A stretch of DNA of 64,000 bases, from assembly GCF_014212055.1 (NCBI RefSeq), contig NZ_JACJVO010000003.1, positions 1 through 64,000 of the forward strand, in the 5' to 3' direction. The position numbers were made by a program, and so were the translations under genes. This document shows positions 52,942-61,357 of the stretch, one piece after another. This DNA comes from Cohnella zeiphila (GTDB lineage: Bacteria; Bacillota; Bacilli; Paenibacillales; Paenibacillaceae). Within the stretch, counting starts at the first letter, position 1, and each line of letters begins with the position of its first letter. Below the pieces are notes generated by a model. The model had not been told where the DNA came from and searched no databases. It saw only the letters and a program-made list of their open reading frames with translations.

Positions 52942-53661
52942 TTACAACAACCGCGTTCCCGCGTCGGAGAACGCCTTGCGCGTGGCCGGATCCAGTCCGG
53001 AATCCGTCAGAAGCGCGGTTACGGCGGAGAGGCCGCTGATGAGGAACACCGAGTCGCGGTTCCACTTCGAGCGGTCCGCCACGACATACGTCTCGAACGA
53101 GTGGCGCATCATGACCCGGTTCGTATGCGCCTCCAGCTCGTCGAACGTGGTGATGCCCCGCGCGAGCGACACTCCGTCCGCTCCCACGAACGTTTTCTGA
53201 ATCGTCAGCTCGCCCAGCGTCGCATCGGCCAGAGGGCCGGACAACTCGAAGCTCTGCGTCCGGATGACGCCGCCGGTGACGATGAGCTGAATTCCCGGCT
53301 TGCCTGCCAGCTCGAACGCGATATTGATCGCGTTGGTCACCACCGTCACCCGCTCGAACGGCCGCTGCTGAAGCGCCCGGGCGATCGCCATCGTCGTCGA
53401 GCCGCCCGTCAGCCCGATGACGTCTCCGTCGCGAATCAACGACAGCGCCTTGTCGGCCAGCTCTCTTTTTTCCTCCGGATTCAGGTCCATCTTGCTGTAA
53501 AAAGGAATTTCCGTCCTCACCGTCTCCAGAATGGCGCCGCCGAACGTCCGAATCAGCTTCTTCTCCTGCTCGAGCGTCTCCAGGTCGCGCCGGGCGGTCG
53601 CCTCGGATACGCCGAACTCCTCCATGATTCCGCTGACCGTCACGGCGCCGTTCTCGCGCAA
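52942..53661 (-). CDS. DeoR-family repressor, probably of the amino-sugar genes
   Basis: 239 residues from TTG 53661. The winged helix (VSGIMEEFGVSEATARRDLETLEQEKKLIRTFGGA) is followed by the DeoR sensor domain that binds a sugar phosphate (LTGGSTTMAIARAL, VVTNAINIAFEL, VTGGVIRTQSFELSGPLA, FVGADGVSL, VVADRSKW). The expected first helix RREAIIKTLREN is encoded upstream in the same frame, but no ATG/GTG/TTG precedes it; the fitting ATG at 53713 is one base out of frame across an A5 run (53694-53698). So the true N-terminus is probably longer, with a frameshift or sequence error. Last gene of the agaS-aldolase-kinase operon. Confidence 0.85.
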   Translation of the reverse strand: MRENGAVTVSGIMEEFGVSEATARRDLETLEQEKKLIRTFGGAILETVRTEIPFYSKMDLNPEEKRELADKALSLIRDGDVIGLTGGSTTMAIARALQQRPFERVTVVTNAINIAFELAGKPGIQLIVTGGVIRTQSFELSGPLADATLGELTIQKTFVGADGVSLARGITTFDELEAHTNRVMMRHSFETYVVADRSKWNRDSVFLISGLSAVTALLTDSGLDPATRKAFSDAGTRLL

Positions 53662-53751
53662 GGTTTTTATGATCGCTTCGCGTCTTGAATCGGTTTTTCC
53701 GATGGCCGTTCATCCTCTCGTCTCGATATTTCGATTGTAACACAAAGAGAA

Positions 53752-54717
53752 TCAATCGGTGATCCGATAGACGCGGGCGATCTCGGCGAAGGCGCGAACC
53801 TGCGCGGGATCGACTCTCCCGGCCGACGGCTGCAGCGCGTTGGAGGCGCCGCAGGCCGTGGCCAGCTTGAATAGATCGGCCTGCGGCAGGCCGCGGTGAA
53901 GCCCGACCGCAATGCCGGCCAGGAACGCGTCGCCGCAACCGACGGGGTTGACCGCCTGCATGGGAATCGCCTCGACGCGGTAGATGCCGTCGGCCATCCC
54001 GACGAGGGCGCCTTTGTCTCCCAGCGAGACGGCGACGCAGCGGATGCCTCCGCTGAGAAGTGCTGCGATGGCATCCGCGAGTCCATCCATGTGTCCGGCC
54101 CAGGCGGAAGAGCCCGTCAATTGGGCGACCTCTTCTTCATTCGGCTTGATCAAGTAGGGAGAAGCGGCCGCGCCATATTCGAGGGCGGGACCGCTTGTAT
54201 CCAGGAGGACGGGCACATCAAACGGCTTCAGCCTCTCGATGATGTCCCGGTATATGTCCGTCTGCGCTCCCGCCGGGAGGCTGCCGGAGAGGACGATGAC
54301 GGATGAAGCATCTGCCAACTCCTCCAGCATGCGCATCAGCCGGTCGTAATGCTCCGCCTCCGTCGCCAAGCCGGGCTCCAGCAGCTCCACCGACTCCCCG
54401 GAATCGGAGACGATGTTCAGGCAGACGCGGGACTCGCCTTCGGCATGGACGAACCGGTGGCAAATCCCCTGCTTCGCCAGCTCCTTCTCGATAAAATCGC
54501 CCGTGCTCCCGCCGACGATACCGGTTGCCGTCACTTCCTCGCCGAGCAGATGGGCGACGCTCGCGACGTTGATGCCTTTGCCGCCCGGCTGGGCGATCAT
54601 GCGGGCGACCCGGTTCGCCTTGCCGGGGGTCAGCGCGGGAACGAAATATGTCTTGTCGATGGCGGCGTTCAGCGTCACGGTCGTGATCCGCTTGCCCGTC
54701 CTCCGCGCGTCCGTCAT
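53752..54717 (-). CDS. PfkB-family sugar-phosphate kinase (1-phosphofructokinase/tagatose-6-P kinase-like)
   Basis: 321 residues. Start TTVTLNAAIDKTYFVP, the PfkB signature GGKGINVASVAHLLG (about 44-58), and the C-terminal anion-hole/catalytic motif NPVGCGDAFLAG with the base Asp near residue 265. This LacC/FruK branch phosphorylates tagatose-6-P, fructose-1-P or fructose-6-P. Beside an AgaS-like isomerase and a class II aldolase, tagatose-6-P is the likely substrate. ATG 54717 overlaps the aldolase stop as ATGA, giving translational coupling. A longer upstream reading lacks homology. Confidence 0.88.
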   Translation of the reverse strand: MTDARRTGKRITTVTLNAAIDKTYFVPALTPGKANRVARMIAQPGGKGINVASVAHLLGEEVTATGIVGGSTGDFIEKELAKQGICHRFVHAEGESRVCLNIVSDSGESVELLEPGLATEAEHYDRLMRMLEELADASSVIVLSGSLPAGAQTDIYRDIIERLKPFDVPVLLDTSGPALEYGAAASPYLIKPNEEEVAQLTGSSAWAGHMDGLADAIAALLSGGIRCVAVSLGDKGALVGMADGIYRVEAIPMQAVNPVGCGDAFLAGIAVGLHRGLPQADLFKLATACGASNALQPSAGRVDPAQVRAFAEIARVYRITD

Positions 54718-55580
54718 GCCAGATCCCCGGCTTTGCCCGCCGAACCGCACAGCCGGATTTTGGCCGCGGCCGCTTCGCGCAGCGCGTTTTTGGCACGGGT
54801 CATGTAGCTGCGCGGGTCGTTCTCGTCCGGGTTGCCGGCGAATACCGCTTTGATCGCGTCCGTGAAGACGATGCGCAGCTCGGTCGCCACGTTCATCTTC
54901 GCCATGCCGAGCGCGACGCATCGGCGGACCTGATCATCGGGGATGCCGGAGCCGCCGTGCAGCACGAGCGGTTCCGCCACCTTCGAGGCGATGCGGCCGA
55001 TCCGGTCGAAATCGATATTCGGATCGCCCTTGTAGATGCCGTGCGCGGTGCCGATGGCCGGAGCCAGCGTCGGAACGCCCGTCAGCTCCACGAAGCGCGC
55101 GCATTCGTCGGGGTCCGCGAGCAGCGCGTCCCGCTCCTCGACGACGATGTCGTCCTCGACGCCGCCCACCCGTCCGAGCTCGGCCTCGACGTTCACGCCG
55201 GCGGCCCGCGCCACTTCGACCACCTTGGCGGTCTGCCGGACATTCTCCTCGAAGGGAGAATGGGACGCGTCGATCATTACCGAAGTATATCCTGCGCGGA
55301 TGCAGCGGACGATGAGCTCGAAGTCCGTGCAGTGATCCAGGTGAAGCGCGATCGGGATCTGGCTGCGGTTCGCGGCTACGGTCGCCGCGGCGGCAAGGTA
55401 GTCCGGTCCGAGATGCTTGACCGTGCCGACCGTCGACTGGATGATGAGCGGCGAGCGCAATTCGTTCGCCGCTTCGACGACGGCTTGCAGCATTTCCAGC
55501 GTGTGGACGTTAAAAGCGGCCACGGCGTAACCGCCCGCCCGTGCAGCCTGAAGCATGGAAGCGGATGAGACCAAAGGCAT
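54714..55580 (-). CDS. Class II fructose/tagatose-bisphosphate aldolase
   Basis: 288 residues of the zinc-dependent class II aldolase family (GatY/KbaY/FbaA). ALHLDHCTDFELI holds the catalytic Asp and metal His; VEAELGRVGGVED, GTAHGIYKG and LHGGSGIPDDQVRR supply further metal and phosphate-binding loops; KMNVATELR is near the C-terminus. It splits tagatose-1,6-bisP (or fructose-1,6-bisP) into DHAP and glyceraldehyde-3-P. GAGGAGG precedes ATG. It lies 24 bp after the agaS-like gene and overlaps the kinase gene by 4 bp. Confidence 0.92.
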   Translation of the reverse strand: MPLVSSASMLQAARAGGYAVAAFNVHTLEMLQAVVEAANELRSPLIIQSTVGTVKHLGPDYLAAAATVAANRSQIPIALHLDHCTDFELIVRCIRAGYTSVMIDASHSPFEENVRQTAKVVEVARAAGVNVEAELGRVGGVEDDIVVEERDALLADPDECARFVELTGVPTLAPAIGTAHGIYKGDPNIDFDRIGRIASKVAEPLVLHGGSGIPDDQVRRCVALGMAKMNVATELRIVFTDAIKAVFAGNPDENDPRSYMTRAKNALREAAAAKIRLCGSAGKAGDLA

Positions 55581-55604
55581 AGGAATCCTCCTCGGGGGAC
55601 GCGG

Positions 55605-56663
55605 TTATTGGATTCTGACGACTTGCGTCAGATTGCGGGGCTCGTCGGGATTGACGTTCTTCTTCATCGCCGTATAGTAGCCGATGAACTGCAGCAGCGG
55701 CAGCGCCAGCACGGCGCGGGCGTCGTCGCTCAGCTCCGTGCCTCCTGTCGCGAACGTGTAGTCTGCGAACGCCGTATCGGCGCCGGTTCCGGCCGTGACG
55801 ACGAGCACTTTGGCGCCGTAGCCCTTCATTTCTTCCGCGACTTTCAACTCATAAGAGCGGGCTTGCTCGGAGAGGATCAAGACGACGAGGGAGCCGGGTT
55901 CGATAATCGACTTCGGCCCGTGCCGGAACTCCAGCGTGCCGAAGCTTTCCGTCCAGACGTTGGCCATTTCTTTGATTTTGAGGCATGCTTCCTGGGCAAT
56001 GCCGGTGAACGGGCCCATCCCGAGATAAATGTAATTGCGGAACAAGTCATGACCGTTCACGATTCGCTTGGCGAGCGTGTCCGCGGCGGGCACGAGGGAC
56101 GCTCCCGAGGCCAACGCCGCATCCATCTGCGCTACCCAGGCGGGCGAACCGGAGGCGGCCGCGATCGCGGCCTGCATGAGGAACGTCATGCTGCTGAACG
56201 ATTTCGTCATCACCGTGCTCCGCTCCGCGCCCAGCGGAGACACGAGGCTCGGCGCCAGCCGCGCCAGCGAGCTGTCCGGATAGCAGGTAATGCCGCAGAC
56301 GGTCCAATCCGGCAAGTCCAGAACCGACCGGACGGCCAGGACGACCTCGGACGATTCGCCGGACCGGGACACGCCGACCAGCAGTTTCGGTCCCGGCGAG
56401 GAGGCGTGCTCCCGGAACAGCAAAATCTCGGAAGAAGGAAGCGCATATGCGCTCCGGCCCAGCCATTTGCGGCAGGTAGCCGCCATAACTTGCGCTTGAT
56501 AATAGGAAGAACCGGAGCCGATAAAAAAGATTTCGCGAAAGATTTCATTTTCCAAATAAGCGCGAACCCAGTCCCGCTGGCGCTCCAGCTGCTGCCGGGC
56601 GCCGGCCAGAGCCTCGTGCTGCTCCCGGATTTCCGGGTACGTCAGCGTGCCGTTCACCGTCAT
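55605..56663 (-). CDS. agaS: SIS-domain sugar isomerase/deaminase (AgaS family)
   Basis: 352 residues with two SIS domains, each with a Ser-rich sugar-phosphate loop: FIGSGSSYYQAQ (about 47-58), GVSRSGESSEVVLAV (about 97-111), and in the second half YIYLGMGPFTGIAQEACLKIKEM and TESFGTLEFRHGP. Unlike GlmS it has no glutaminase domain. The AgaS branch converts galactosamine-6-P to tagatose-6-P plus ammonia. The NPDEPRNLTQVVRIQ end resembles the GlmS tail. It is first in a four-gene operon with aldolase, kinase and DeoR. GAGAGGTG lies 7 nt before ATG 56663. Confidence 0.88.
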   Translation of the reverse strand: MTVNGTLTYPEIREQHEALAGARQQLERQRDWVRAYLENEIFREIFFIGSGSSYYQAQVMAATCRKWLGRSAYALPSSEILLFREHASSPGPKLLVGVSRSGESSEVVLAVRSVLDLPDWTVCGITCYPDSSLARLAPSLVSPLGAERSTVMTKSFSSMTFLMQAAIAAASGSPAWVAQMDAALASGASLVPAADTLAKRIVNGHDLFRNYIYLGMGPFTGIAQEACLKIKEMANVWTESFGTLEFRHGPKSIIEPGSLVVLILSEQARSYELKVAEEMKGYGAKVLVVTAGTGADTAFADYTFATGGTELSDDARAVLALPLLQFIGYYTAMKKNVNPDEPRNLTQVVRIQ

Positions 56664-56695
56664 TTCCTCACACCTCTCGATTCGATTTGCCTTTT

Positions 56696-56724
56696 ACTAT
56701 AGCGCAGGTTTTTGATTTAAACAA
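56696..56724 (-). promoter_or_regulatory. Promoter of the agaS operon
   Basis: On the minus strand TTGTTT (56719-56724) and TATAGT (56696-56701) are 17 bp apart, 33 bp before the agaS start codon. The adjacent AT-rich stretch (56719-56760) with ATTAATATGAATGAAAC is a likely place for the DeoR operator, shared with the divergent ROK gene. Confidence 0.65.
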
Positions 56725-56883
56725 TCATTAATATGAATGAAACGGTCAAAATTTTGTTGCAATAGGATCGGACGATTTTTCCGTAGATTCGCTCTATAGC
56801 GGGGCAAAAGCAGCGTTTAACATGGGGGAAAGAAACGTTCTGCGGCTCGGGTCGAGCAAGGCGTCGGCGGGGGGAGAAGGGCT

Positions 56884-57870
56884 ATGGGGAGCTATGCGTT
56901 CGGCTTCGACATCGGGGGGACGAATACGGAATGCGGTCTGGTCCGGGCGGACGGAACGGTGGTCTGGCGCAGCCGCGTCTCCACGGAGCCGCGTAAAGGG
57001 AACGAGCATGTCATGGCCCTGATCGCCGGGCAAGTCCGCCGATGTTTGCACGAAACGGGCATTCCGGCGACGGAAGTGTGCGGCAGCGGAATCGGTATGC
57101 CCGGACTGATCGAACCGCGAGCCGGCATCTCCATCCATTCCACTAATCTGTTTTTCCGCAACTACCCGGTAGCCGCGAGAATCCGGGAATTAACCGGGCT
57201 GCCGGCTTATGTCGAGAATGACGTACGGCTTTACGTCTATGGTGAGACGCGCTACGGCGCGGGAAGAAAATATCGGCACGTGCTAGGCCTGACGCTCGGC
57301 ACCGGGCTGGCGGCGGCGCTGATCAACGACGGCCGCATCTACTTGGGGGACGGATTCCCCGGGGAGATCGGCCATATCCCCGTCGAAGGAATTCCTTATT
57401 CTTGCGGATGCGGGCTTCGCGGCTGCCTGGAGACGGCCGTGTCGGCGACCGGGATGGTTCGCCAGGCGATCGACGCCTTGCGGAGCGGAAGCTATAAGGA
57501 CAGCGTTCTTCACGCTTGGGACTCCGATCTGTCGAAGCTGACGGCCAAAGACCTCTCGGATGCCTACGATCAGGGGGATGCGCTGGCCGCTGCGATCATG
57601 GACAGGACGGGAAGGCTGCTCGGGCGGACGTTGTCGTATCTGGTGCCGATGGTGAGCCCGGATTTAGTTCTGGCGGGAGGCGGAGCGGCAAAAGCGGGAG
57701 AACGGCTGCTCGGTCCGGCCCGCGAGGAGCTGTACGCGAACATCATGCCGGTGTACAGGGAAAGGGTTGTTTTCGCTATGGGGGAGTTGGGGGACGAAGC
57801 CGGCGTCCTCGGCTGCGCCACGTTGGCGTTCGATCGGACCTATGGGGCGCGGGTCGACAGTTCGGCCTGA
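56884..57870 (+). CDS. ROK-family sugar kinase
   Basis: 328 residues. N-terminal ATP-binding FGFDIGGTNTECGLV, second phosphate motif LGLTLGTGLAAALI (about 139-152), catalytic ENDVR (about 114), and the ROK zinc motif GHIPVEG...CGCGLRGCLE (about 160-180). Intracellular ROK kinases phosphorylate glucose, fructose, ManNAc, GlcNAc or GalNAc at C6. No DNA-binding domain, so it is a kinase, not a repressor. Divergent from agaS across 220 bp and probably under the same DeoR control, so an N-acetylhexosamine kinase is likely. GGGGGGAGAAGG precedes ATG. Confidence 0.88.
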   Translation: MGSYAFGFDIGGTNTECGLVRADGTVVWRSRVSTEPRKGNEHVMALIAGQVRRCLHETGIPATEVCGSGIGMPGLIEPRAGISIHSTNLFFRNYPVAARIRELTGLPAYVENDVRLYVYGETRYGAGRKYRHVLGLTLGTGLAAALINDGRIYLGDGFPGEIGHIPVEGIPYSCGCGLRGCLETAVSATGMVRQAIDALRSGSYKDSVLHAWDSDLSKLTAKDLSDAYDQGDALAAAIMDRTGRLLGRTLSYLVPMVSPDLVLAGGGAAKAGERLLGPAREELYANIMPVYRERVVFAMGELGDEAGVLGCATLAFDRTYGARVDSSA

Positions 57871-57908
57871 GGAGATGTTCCGGAGGGAAACACACGCATA
57901 GGAAAAAG

Positions 57909-57950
57909 AAGCCGGCGAAATTCCCGTCATGAGACAGGTTTCGCCGGCTT
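57909..57950. terminator. Shared terminator of ROK gene and MMPL gene
   Basis: AAGCCGGCGAAA (57909-57920) pairs perfectly with TTTCGCCGGCTT (57939-57950). Read on the minus strand it is followed by TCTTTTTCC, a good terminator for the MMPL gene; on the plus strand the following T run is weak. Confidence 0.85.
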
Positions 57951-57969
57951 CCGGTGTTTGGCAGGCCCG

Positions 57970-60336
57970 CTAATGCGCTTCTTGGCGAGCGCGCGGCGCA
58001 GCGGTATCGCCGCTCTCGGCTTTGAGCTGGGCGATTAGCTTGTCGCCTTCGACGTCCAGGTTCGGCAGGATGCGGTCCAGCCGCTTCGGCAGCCGCCACG
58101 CCCCGTTGCCGAAGATCGCCATGACGGCCGGAACGAGCGTCATCCGGATGAGGAAAGCGTCGATCAGGATGCCGACGGCGAGCGCGAAGCCGATCTGCTT
58201 GATCATGATGTCGTCGCCGAAGATGAAGCCGGCGAAGACGGACACCATGATGACGGCGGCGGCCACGACGACGCGGCTGGCCTGCTTGTATCCGTGTACG
58301 ATGCTCTCCGTTCCGCGGTGCCCATGGACGTAAGACTCGCGCATCGAGCTGACCAGGAATACCTGATAGTCCATCGCCAGTCCGTAAAGGATGCCGGTGA
58401 CGATGATCGGCATGAAGCTGAGCAGCGGCCCGCCGGTGTCGAAGCCGAAGACGGAATGGAGCCATCCCCATTGGAACACAGCCGTGGTGATCCCGAACGT
58501 GGCGAGGATGCTGAGCAGGAAGCCGACCGTCGCTTTGATCGGAACGATGATCGACCGGAACACGAGCAGAAGAATGATCAGCGACAGAATGACGATGATG
58601 CCGACGTACAGCGGGAATACTTCCGACAGCTTGGCCGACATATCGATGTTGACCGCGGTAATCCCGGTAACACCGAGGGTGACATGGTAATTCCGGGCGA
58701 TGTCCGAATCGGGAGCGCGAAGGTCCTTGACCAGCTGCTTGGTCGCGGCGTCGTCCGGTCCCGTCCGCGGGACGAGGCTGATCAGTGCCATGTTGCCGGT
58801 CTTATTCAGACCCAGCGGCGAAACGGCCGCTACGTTGTTCTGCTTCTGAAGATCCTGAACGAGGCCGCCCAGCGTCTCGGAGGAGACCTTGCCGGAAGCG
58901 TCCTGCGGCTGGGCGACCAGAATGAGCGGGTTGTTGAACCCTTCTCCGAAACCGGCCGCGATCGCGTCGTAGCTTTGCCTTCCTGGCGTATCCAGGTTCG
59001 CCGTTCCGCCGGTCGGAATGCCCATGTTCATATCCGCGATCGGGATCGCCGCCACGCCGAGAACGGCGATGATGCCGACGATCACGAGCCAGCGGACTTT
59101 CACGACCCCGCGCGCCCAACGGTCTGCGAACCCGTGATTCGTTTCGGACGCAGGGCTCCGCTTCTTCCCGCGCGCCTTGGCCGAACAGATGCGTTCGCCG
59201 GTCAAGCCGAGCAGCGCCGGAAGCAAGGTCAGAGCCACGAGCACGTTCACGAGGACGGTCGCTGCGGCGACCACCGCCATCGTGGACAAAAATCCGATCC
59301 CGATGACCAGCATGCCGCACAGGGCGATGATAACGGTGAGCCCTGCGAAAAACACCGCGCTGCCCGCCGTTCCGACCGCCCGGCTCGCCGCTTCTCTCGC
59401 GCTCAGCCCTTGATCGAGAATCATGCGGCGTTGGCGGTTGACGATGAACAGCGAGTAGTCGATCCCGACGGCCAGCCCGACCATGAGCGCCAAAGCGGGC
59501 GTAATGCTGCTCATATGAATGAAGTTTGAGACCGCGAACGCTCCGACAACCCCGATGGCGACGCCAAGTAGGGCGATGAGCAGCGGCAGGCCCGCCGCGA
59601 CGACCGAGCCGAGCGTCAACAACAGAACGACCGCGGCCACGACGATCCCGATGACCTCGGTCGGGCCGACCGTATACGAGAACGGCTTGAGCGTGTCGCT
59701 CGGCAATACGGTAATGCCGGTGCCTTCACCGGCCGCCGTAACGGCTTGAACCACGGTATCCGGAACATCCTTGGGCAGCTCCATCGTCTGCATGGTGAAC
59801 TGGAACTGGAACAAGGCGACGCTGCCGTCAGAGGAGAGGGTAACCCCCGGCAGCGGCTGACCGTTGACCATCAGCACGCCGGCCGCGGCCGCTTGCTCCG
59901 TCTGCTGCGTTTGTTCCGTTTGACTCGCTTGCTCTGCCTGCCCCGTCTGCTGCGCGGTTGCGCCGCTGGCATCTCCGGAGGCCGACGCGCCCGCGGCAGC
60001 GGCCAAATCGGCGGGATTGATGACGTAATCCAGCTGATAGACATCGCCTACGGCTTTGCCGATCGCCGCGAGGCGCTCCGGCGTATCCAGGCGCTCTCCT
60101 TTGGGCGCCGTGAACACCACGCTCGCTTGCCCGCCGGAAGCTTCCGGGAGCTCCTTCGCCAGCATGTCGAGCACCTTCTGCGATTCCGTGCCTTCGATTT
60201 TCATCTCCGAACTGACGTGAATTCCGTTTACCCCGAGCAGGGCCAGGACGGCCCCGAGGATCACGATCCAGCTCACGATGAAGCGCCAGGGTTTGTCGTA
60301 AGCGGTTCTTCCCACTTTATACAAGAATGTTGGCAT
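57970..60336 (-). CDS. MMPL-family RND-type transporter
   Basis: 788 residues with about twelve membrane helices in two halves, each beginning with one helix (IVSWIVILGAVLALLG at about 22-37) and a large outer loop. Typical segments are GLAVGIDYSLFIVNRQRR and ILYGLAMDYQVFLVSSMRE, with the Asp-Tyr pairs used for proton flux, as in MmpL and YdfJ-type exporters. The first outer domain carries a Gln/Thr/Glu/Ala low-complexity insertion (about 114-150) not part of the fold. Substrate unknown; lipids or hydrophobic drugs are usual. It is followed upstream by a TetR gene in the same direction, 45 bp away. Confidence 0.92.
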   Translation of the reverse strand: MPTFLYKVGRTAYDKPWRFIVSWIVILGAVLALLGVNGIHVSSEMKIEGTESQKVLDMLAKELPEASGGQASVVFTAPKGERLDTPERLAAIGKAVGDVYQLDYVINPADLAAAAGASASGDASGATAQQTGQAEQASQTEQTQQTEQAAAAGVLMVNGQPLPGVTLSSDGSVALFQFQFTMQTMELPKDVPDTVVQAVTAAGEGTGITVLPSDTLKPFSYTVGPTEVIGIVVAAVVLLLTLGSVVAAGLPLLIALLGVAIGVVGAFAVSNFIHMSSITPALALMVGLAVGIDYSLFIVNRQRRMILDQGLSAREAASRAVGTAGSAVFFAGLTVIIALCGMLVIGIGFLSTMAVVAAATVLVNVLVALTLLPALLGLTGERICSAKARGKKRSPASETNHGFADRWARGVVKVRWLVIVGIIAVLGVAAIPIADMNMGIPTGGTANLDTPGRQSYDAIAAGFGEGFNNPLILVAQPQDASGKVSSETLGGLVQDLQKQNNVAAVSPLGLNKTGNMALISLVPRTGPDDAATKQLVKDLRAPDSDIARNYHVTLGVTGITAVNIDMSAKLSEVFPLYVGIIVILSLIILLLVFRSIIVPIKATVGFLLSILATFGITTAVFQWGWLHSVFGFDTGGPLLSFMPIIVTGILYGLAMDYQVFLVSSMRESYVHGHRGTESIVHGYKQASRVVVAAAVIMVSVFAGFIFGDDIMIKQIGFALAVGILIDAFLIRMTLVPAVMAIFGNGAWRLPKRLDRILPNLDVEGDKLIAQLKAESGDTAAPRARQEAH

Positions 60337-60381
60337 ATCGGTGCCGTTGCTCCTTTGAGTGAATTAAGGCCGATCGAGCCG

Positions 60382-60996
60382 CTAGAATCCGTTGCGCAGA
60401 TAGCCGAATATCGTGTCCAGATAATGCTCGAACGTCGTGGCGCCGGGGTGCTCGGCCGACGGCTGGCCCGGAAGAATCACATTCAGGCTGCCGTCGAGCA
60501 GCGGAAGCACGGCTCCGTATAACGCGCCGACGAGCAGATGGATGTATTCCTCGGGATAACGTCCGCGGGACAATTCGCGCATGATCTCCTGGGCATCCGA
60601 CTGCAACCCGCGAAAAAGGCTCAACACATAAGGCTCGAGCGTCGGATGCCGCTTGGAAAAGGCAACGAGCTCGCGCATTCTGCGCAGCAATTCCGCCGTC
60701 AGCTGCATCTTCATCAATTGGTGCAGAATGTCGAGCGGCGAAGCGCTCTCCGGCAGGTTGGCAATCAGCTCCTCGGCTTCGTCGATCGCCTTGAACGTGA
60801 CGGCCGCCGCCGCCACCGCTTCCTCCTTGCAGGAGAAGTGATTCGCGAACGTTCTTCTGGAATAGCCGGCCCGTTGAACCACGTCCTCGACGACGAAGCC
60901 GTCCAGTCCCCGTTCCCGCGCCAGCTCGAACGCCGCTTCGGCCAGCGCGTTCGCGGTCGCCTCTCTTTTGATATCGCGCAAGCTGTGTTTGGTCAT
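60382..60996 (-). CDS. TetR-family repressor
   Basis: 204 residues. N-terminal TetR HTH (ALAEAAFELARERGLDGFVV, DVVQRAGYSRRTFANHFSCKEE) and an all-helical ligand domain. ATG 60996 has CAGGAGGCG upstream; ATG 61047 is in frame but would begin inside the operator. First gene of a two-gene operon with the MMPL transporter, which it most likely represses along with itself. Confidence 0.9.
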   Translation of the reverse strand: MTKHSLRDIKREATANALAEAAFELARERGLDGFVVEDVVQRAGYSRRTFANHFSCKEEAVAAAAVTFKAIDEAEELIANLPESASPLDILHQLMKMQLTAELLRRMRELVAFSKRHPTLEPYVLSLFRGLQSDAQEIMRELSRGRYPEEYIHLLVGALYGAVLPLLDGSLNVILPGQPSAEHPGATTFEHYLDTIFGYLRNGF

Positions 60997-61032
60997 TCGT
61001 TCAGCGCCTCCTGGATTAACCTTAGCATGAAG

Positions 61033-61064
61033 TTGCCCAATGTGCAATTATGCGCATTAGGCAA
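61033..61064. promoter_or_regulatory. 32-bp palindromic operator over the tetR-MMPL promoter
   Basis: TTGCCCAATGTGCAAT and its mirror ATGCGCATTAGGCAA form a 32-bp inverted repeat with 13 of 16 position pairs complementary. On the minus strand a promoter TTGCAC-N17-TAAGGT starts inside it (-35 within the palindrome). Position 37 bp before the tetR start codon fits autoregulation. Confidence 0.75.
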
Positions 61065-61123
61065 TGAATTTACGATATTGTGACAAATCGCGGTTTCGCC
61101 CGTCAGGAGAGAGGCTGCGTACT

Positions 61124-61231
61124 TTGGCGAACCTGCGGCAGCGTCTTGAAACGGCCGAGGCCACCGACATCCGCGTGGACGGCGGAACGACCGCCAACGT
61201 GCAGCGTCTTGCGCGGCTGAACCAACCGTAA
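61124..61231 (+). pseudogene. Fragment resembling a ribulose-phosphate 3-epimerase-type protein
   Basis: From TTG 61124, 35 codons read LANLRQRLETAEATDIRVDG-GTTANVQRLARLNQP and stop. The run LRQRLE...IRVDGGTT-AN-xRLA resembles the conserved C-terminal region of D-ribulose-5-P 3-epimerase-like barrels (R-x-EVDGGV-x-x-x-N). No start with ribosome-binding site and no remaining gene are present, so it is probably a decayed remnant. The rest of the 360-bp gap between tetR and the next gene shows nothing else. Confidence 0.3.
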
Positions 61232-61357
61232 GATCAGAATATCGTCCATCAGAACCCGCATTTCGTTCATTGGTTTCCCTCTCCGGCATGATACAGTAAA
61301 GCTATTGAAGGCGTAAAAACGTCTGCGAGCTCATGCTGCGGAAAGGATAGGTTCGCC

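Noticed and set aside
60382..61047. Longer TetR starting at ATG 61047
   Set aside because: It would start inside the palindromic operator and upstream of the predicted transcription start; ATG 60996 has a strong ribosome-binding site.
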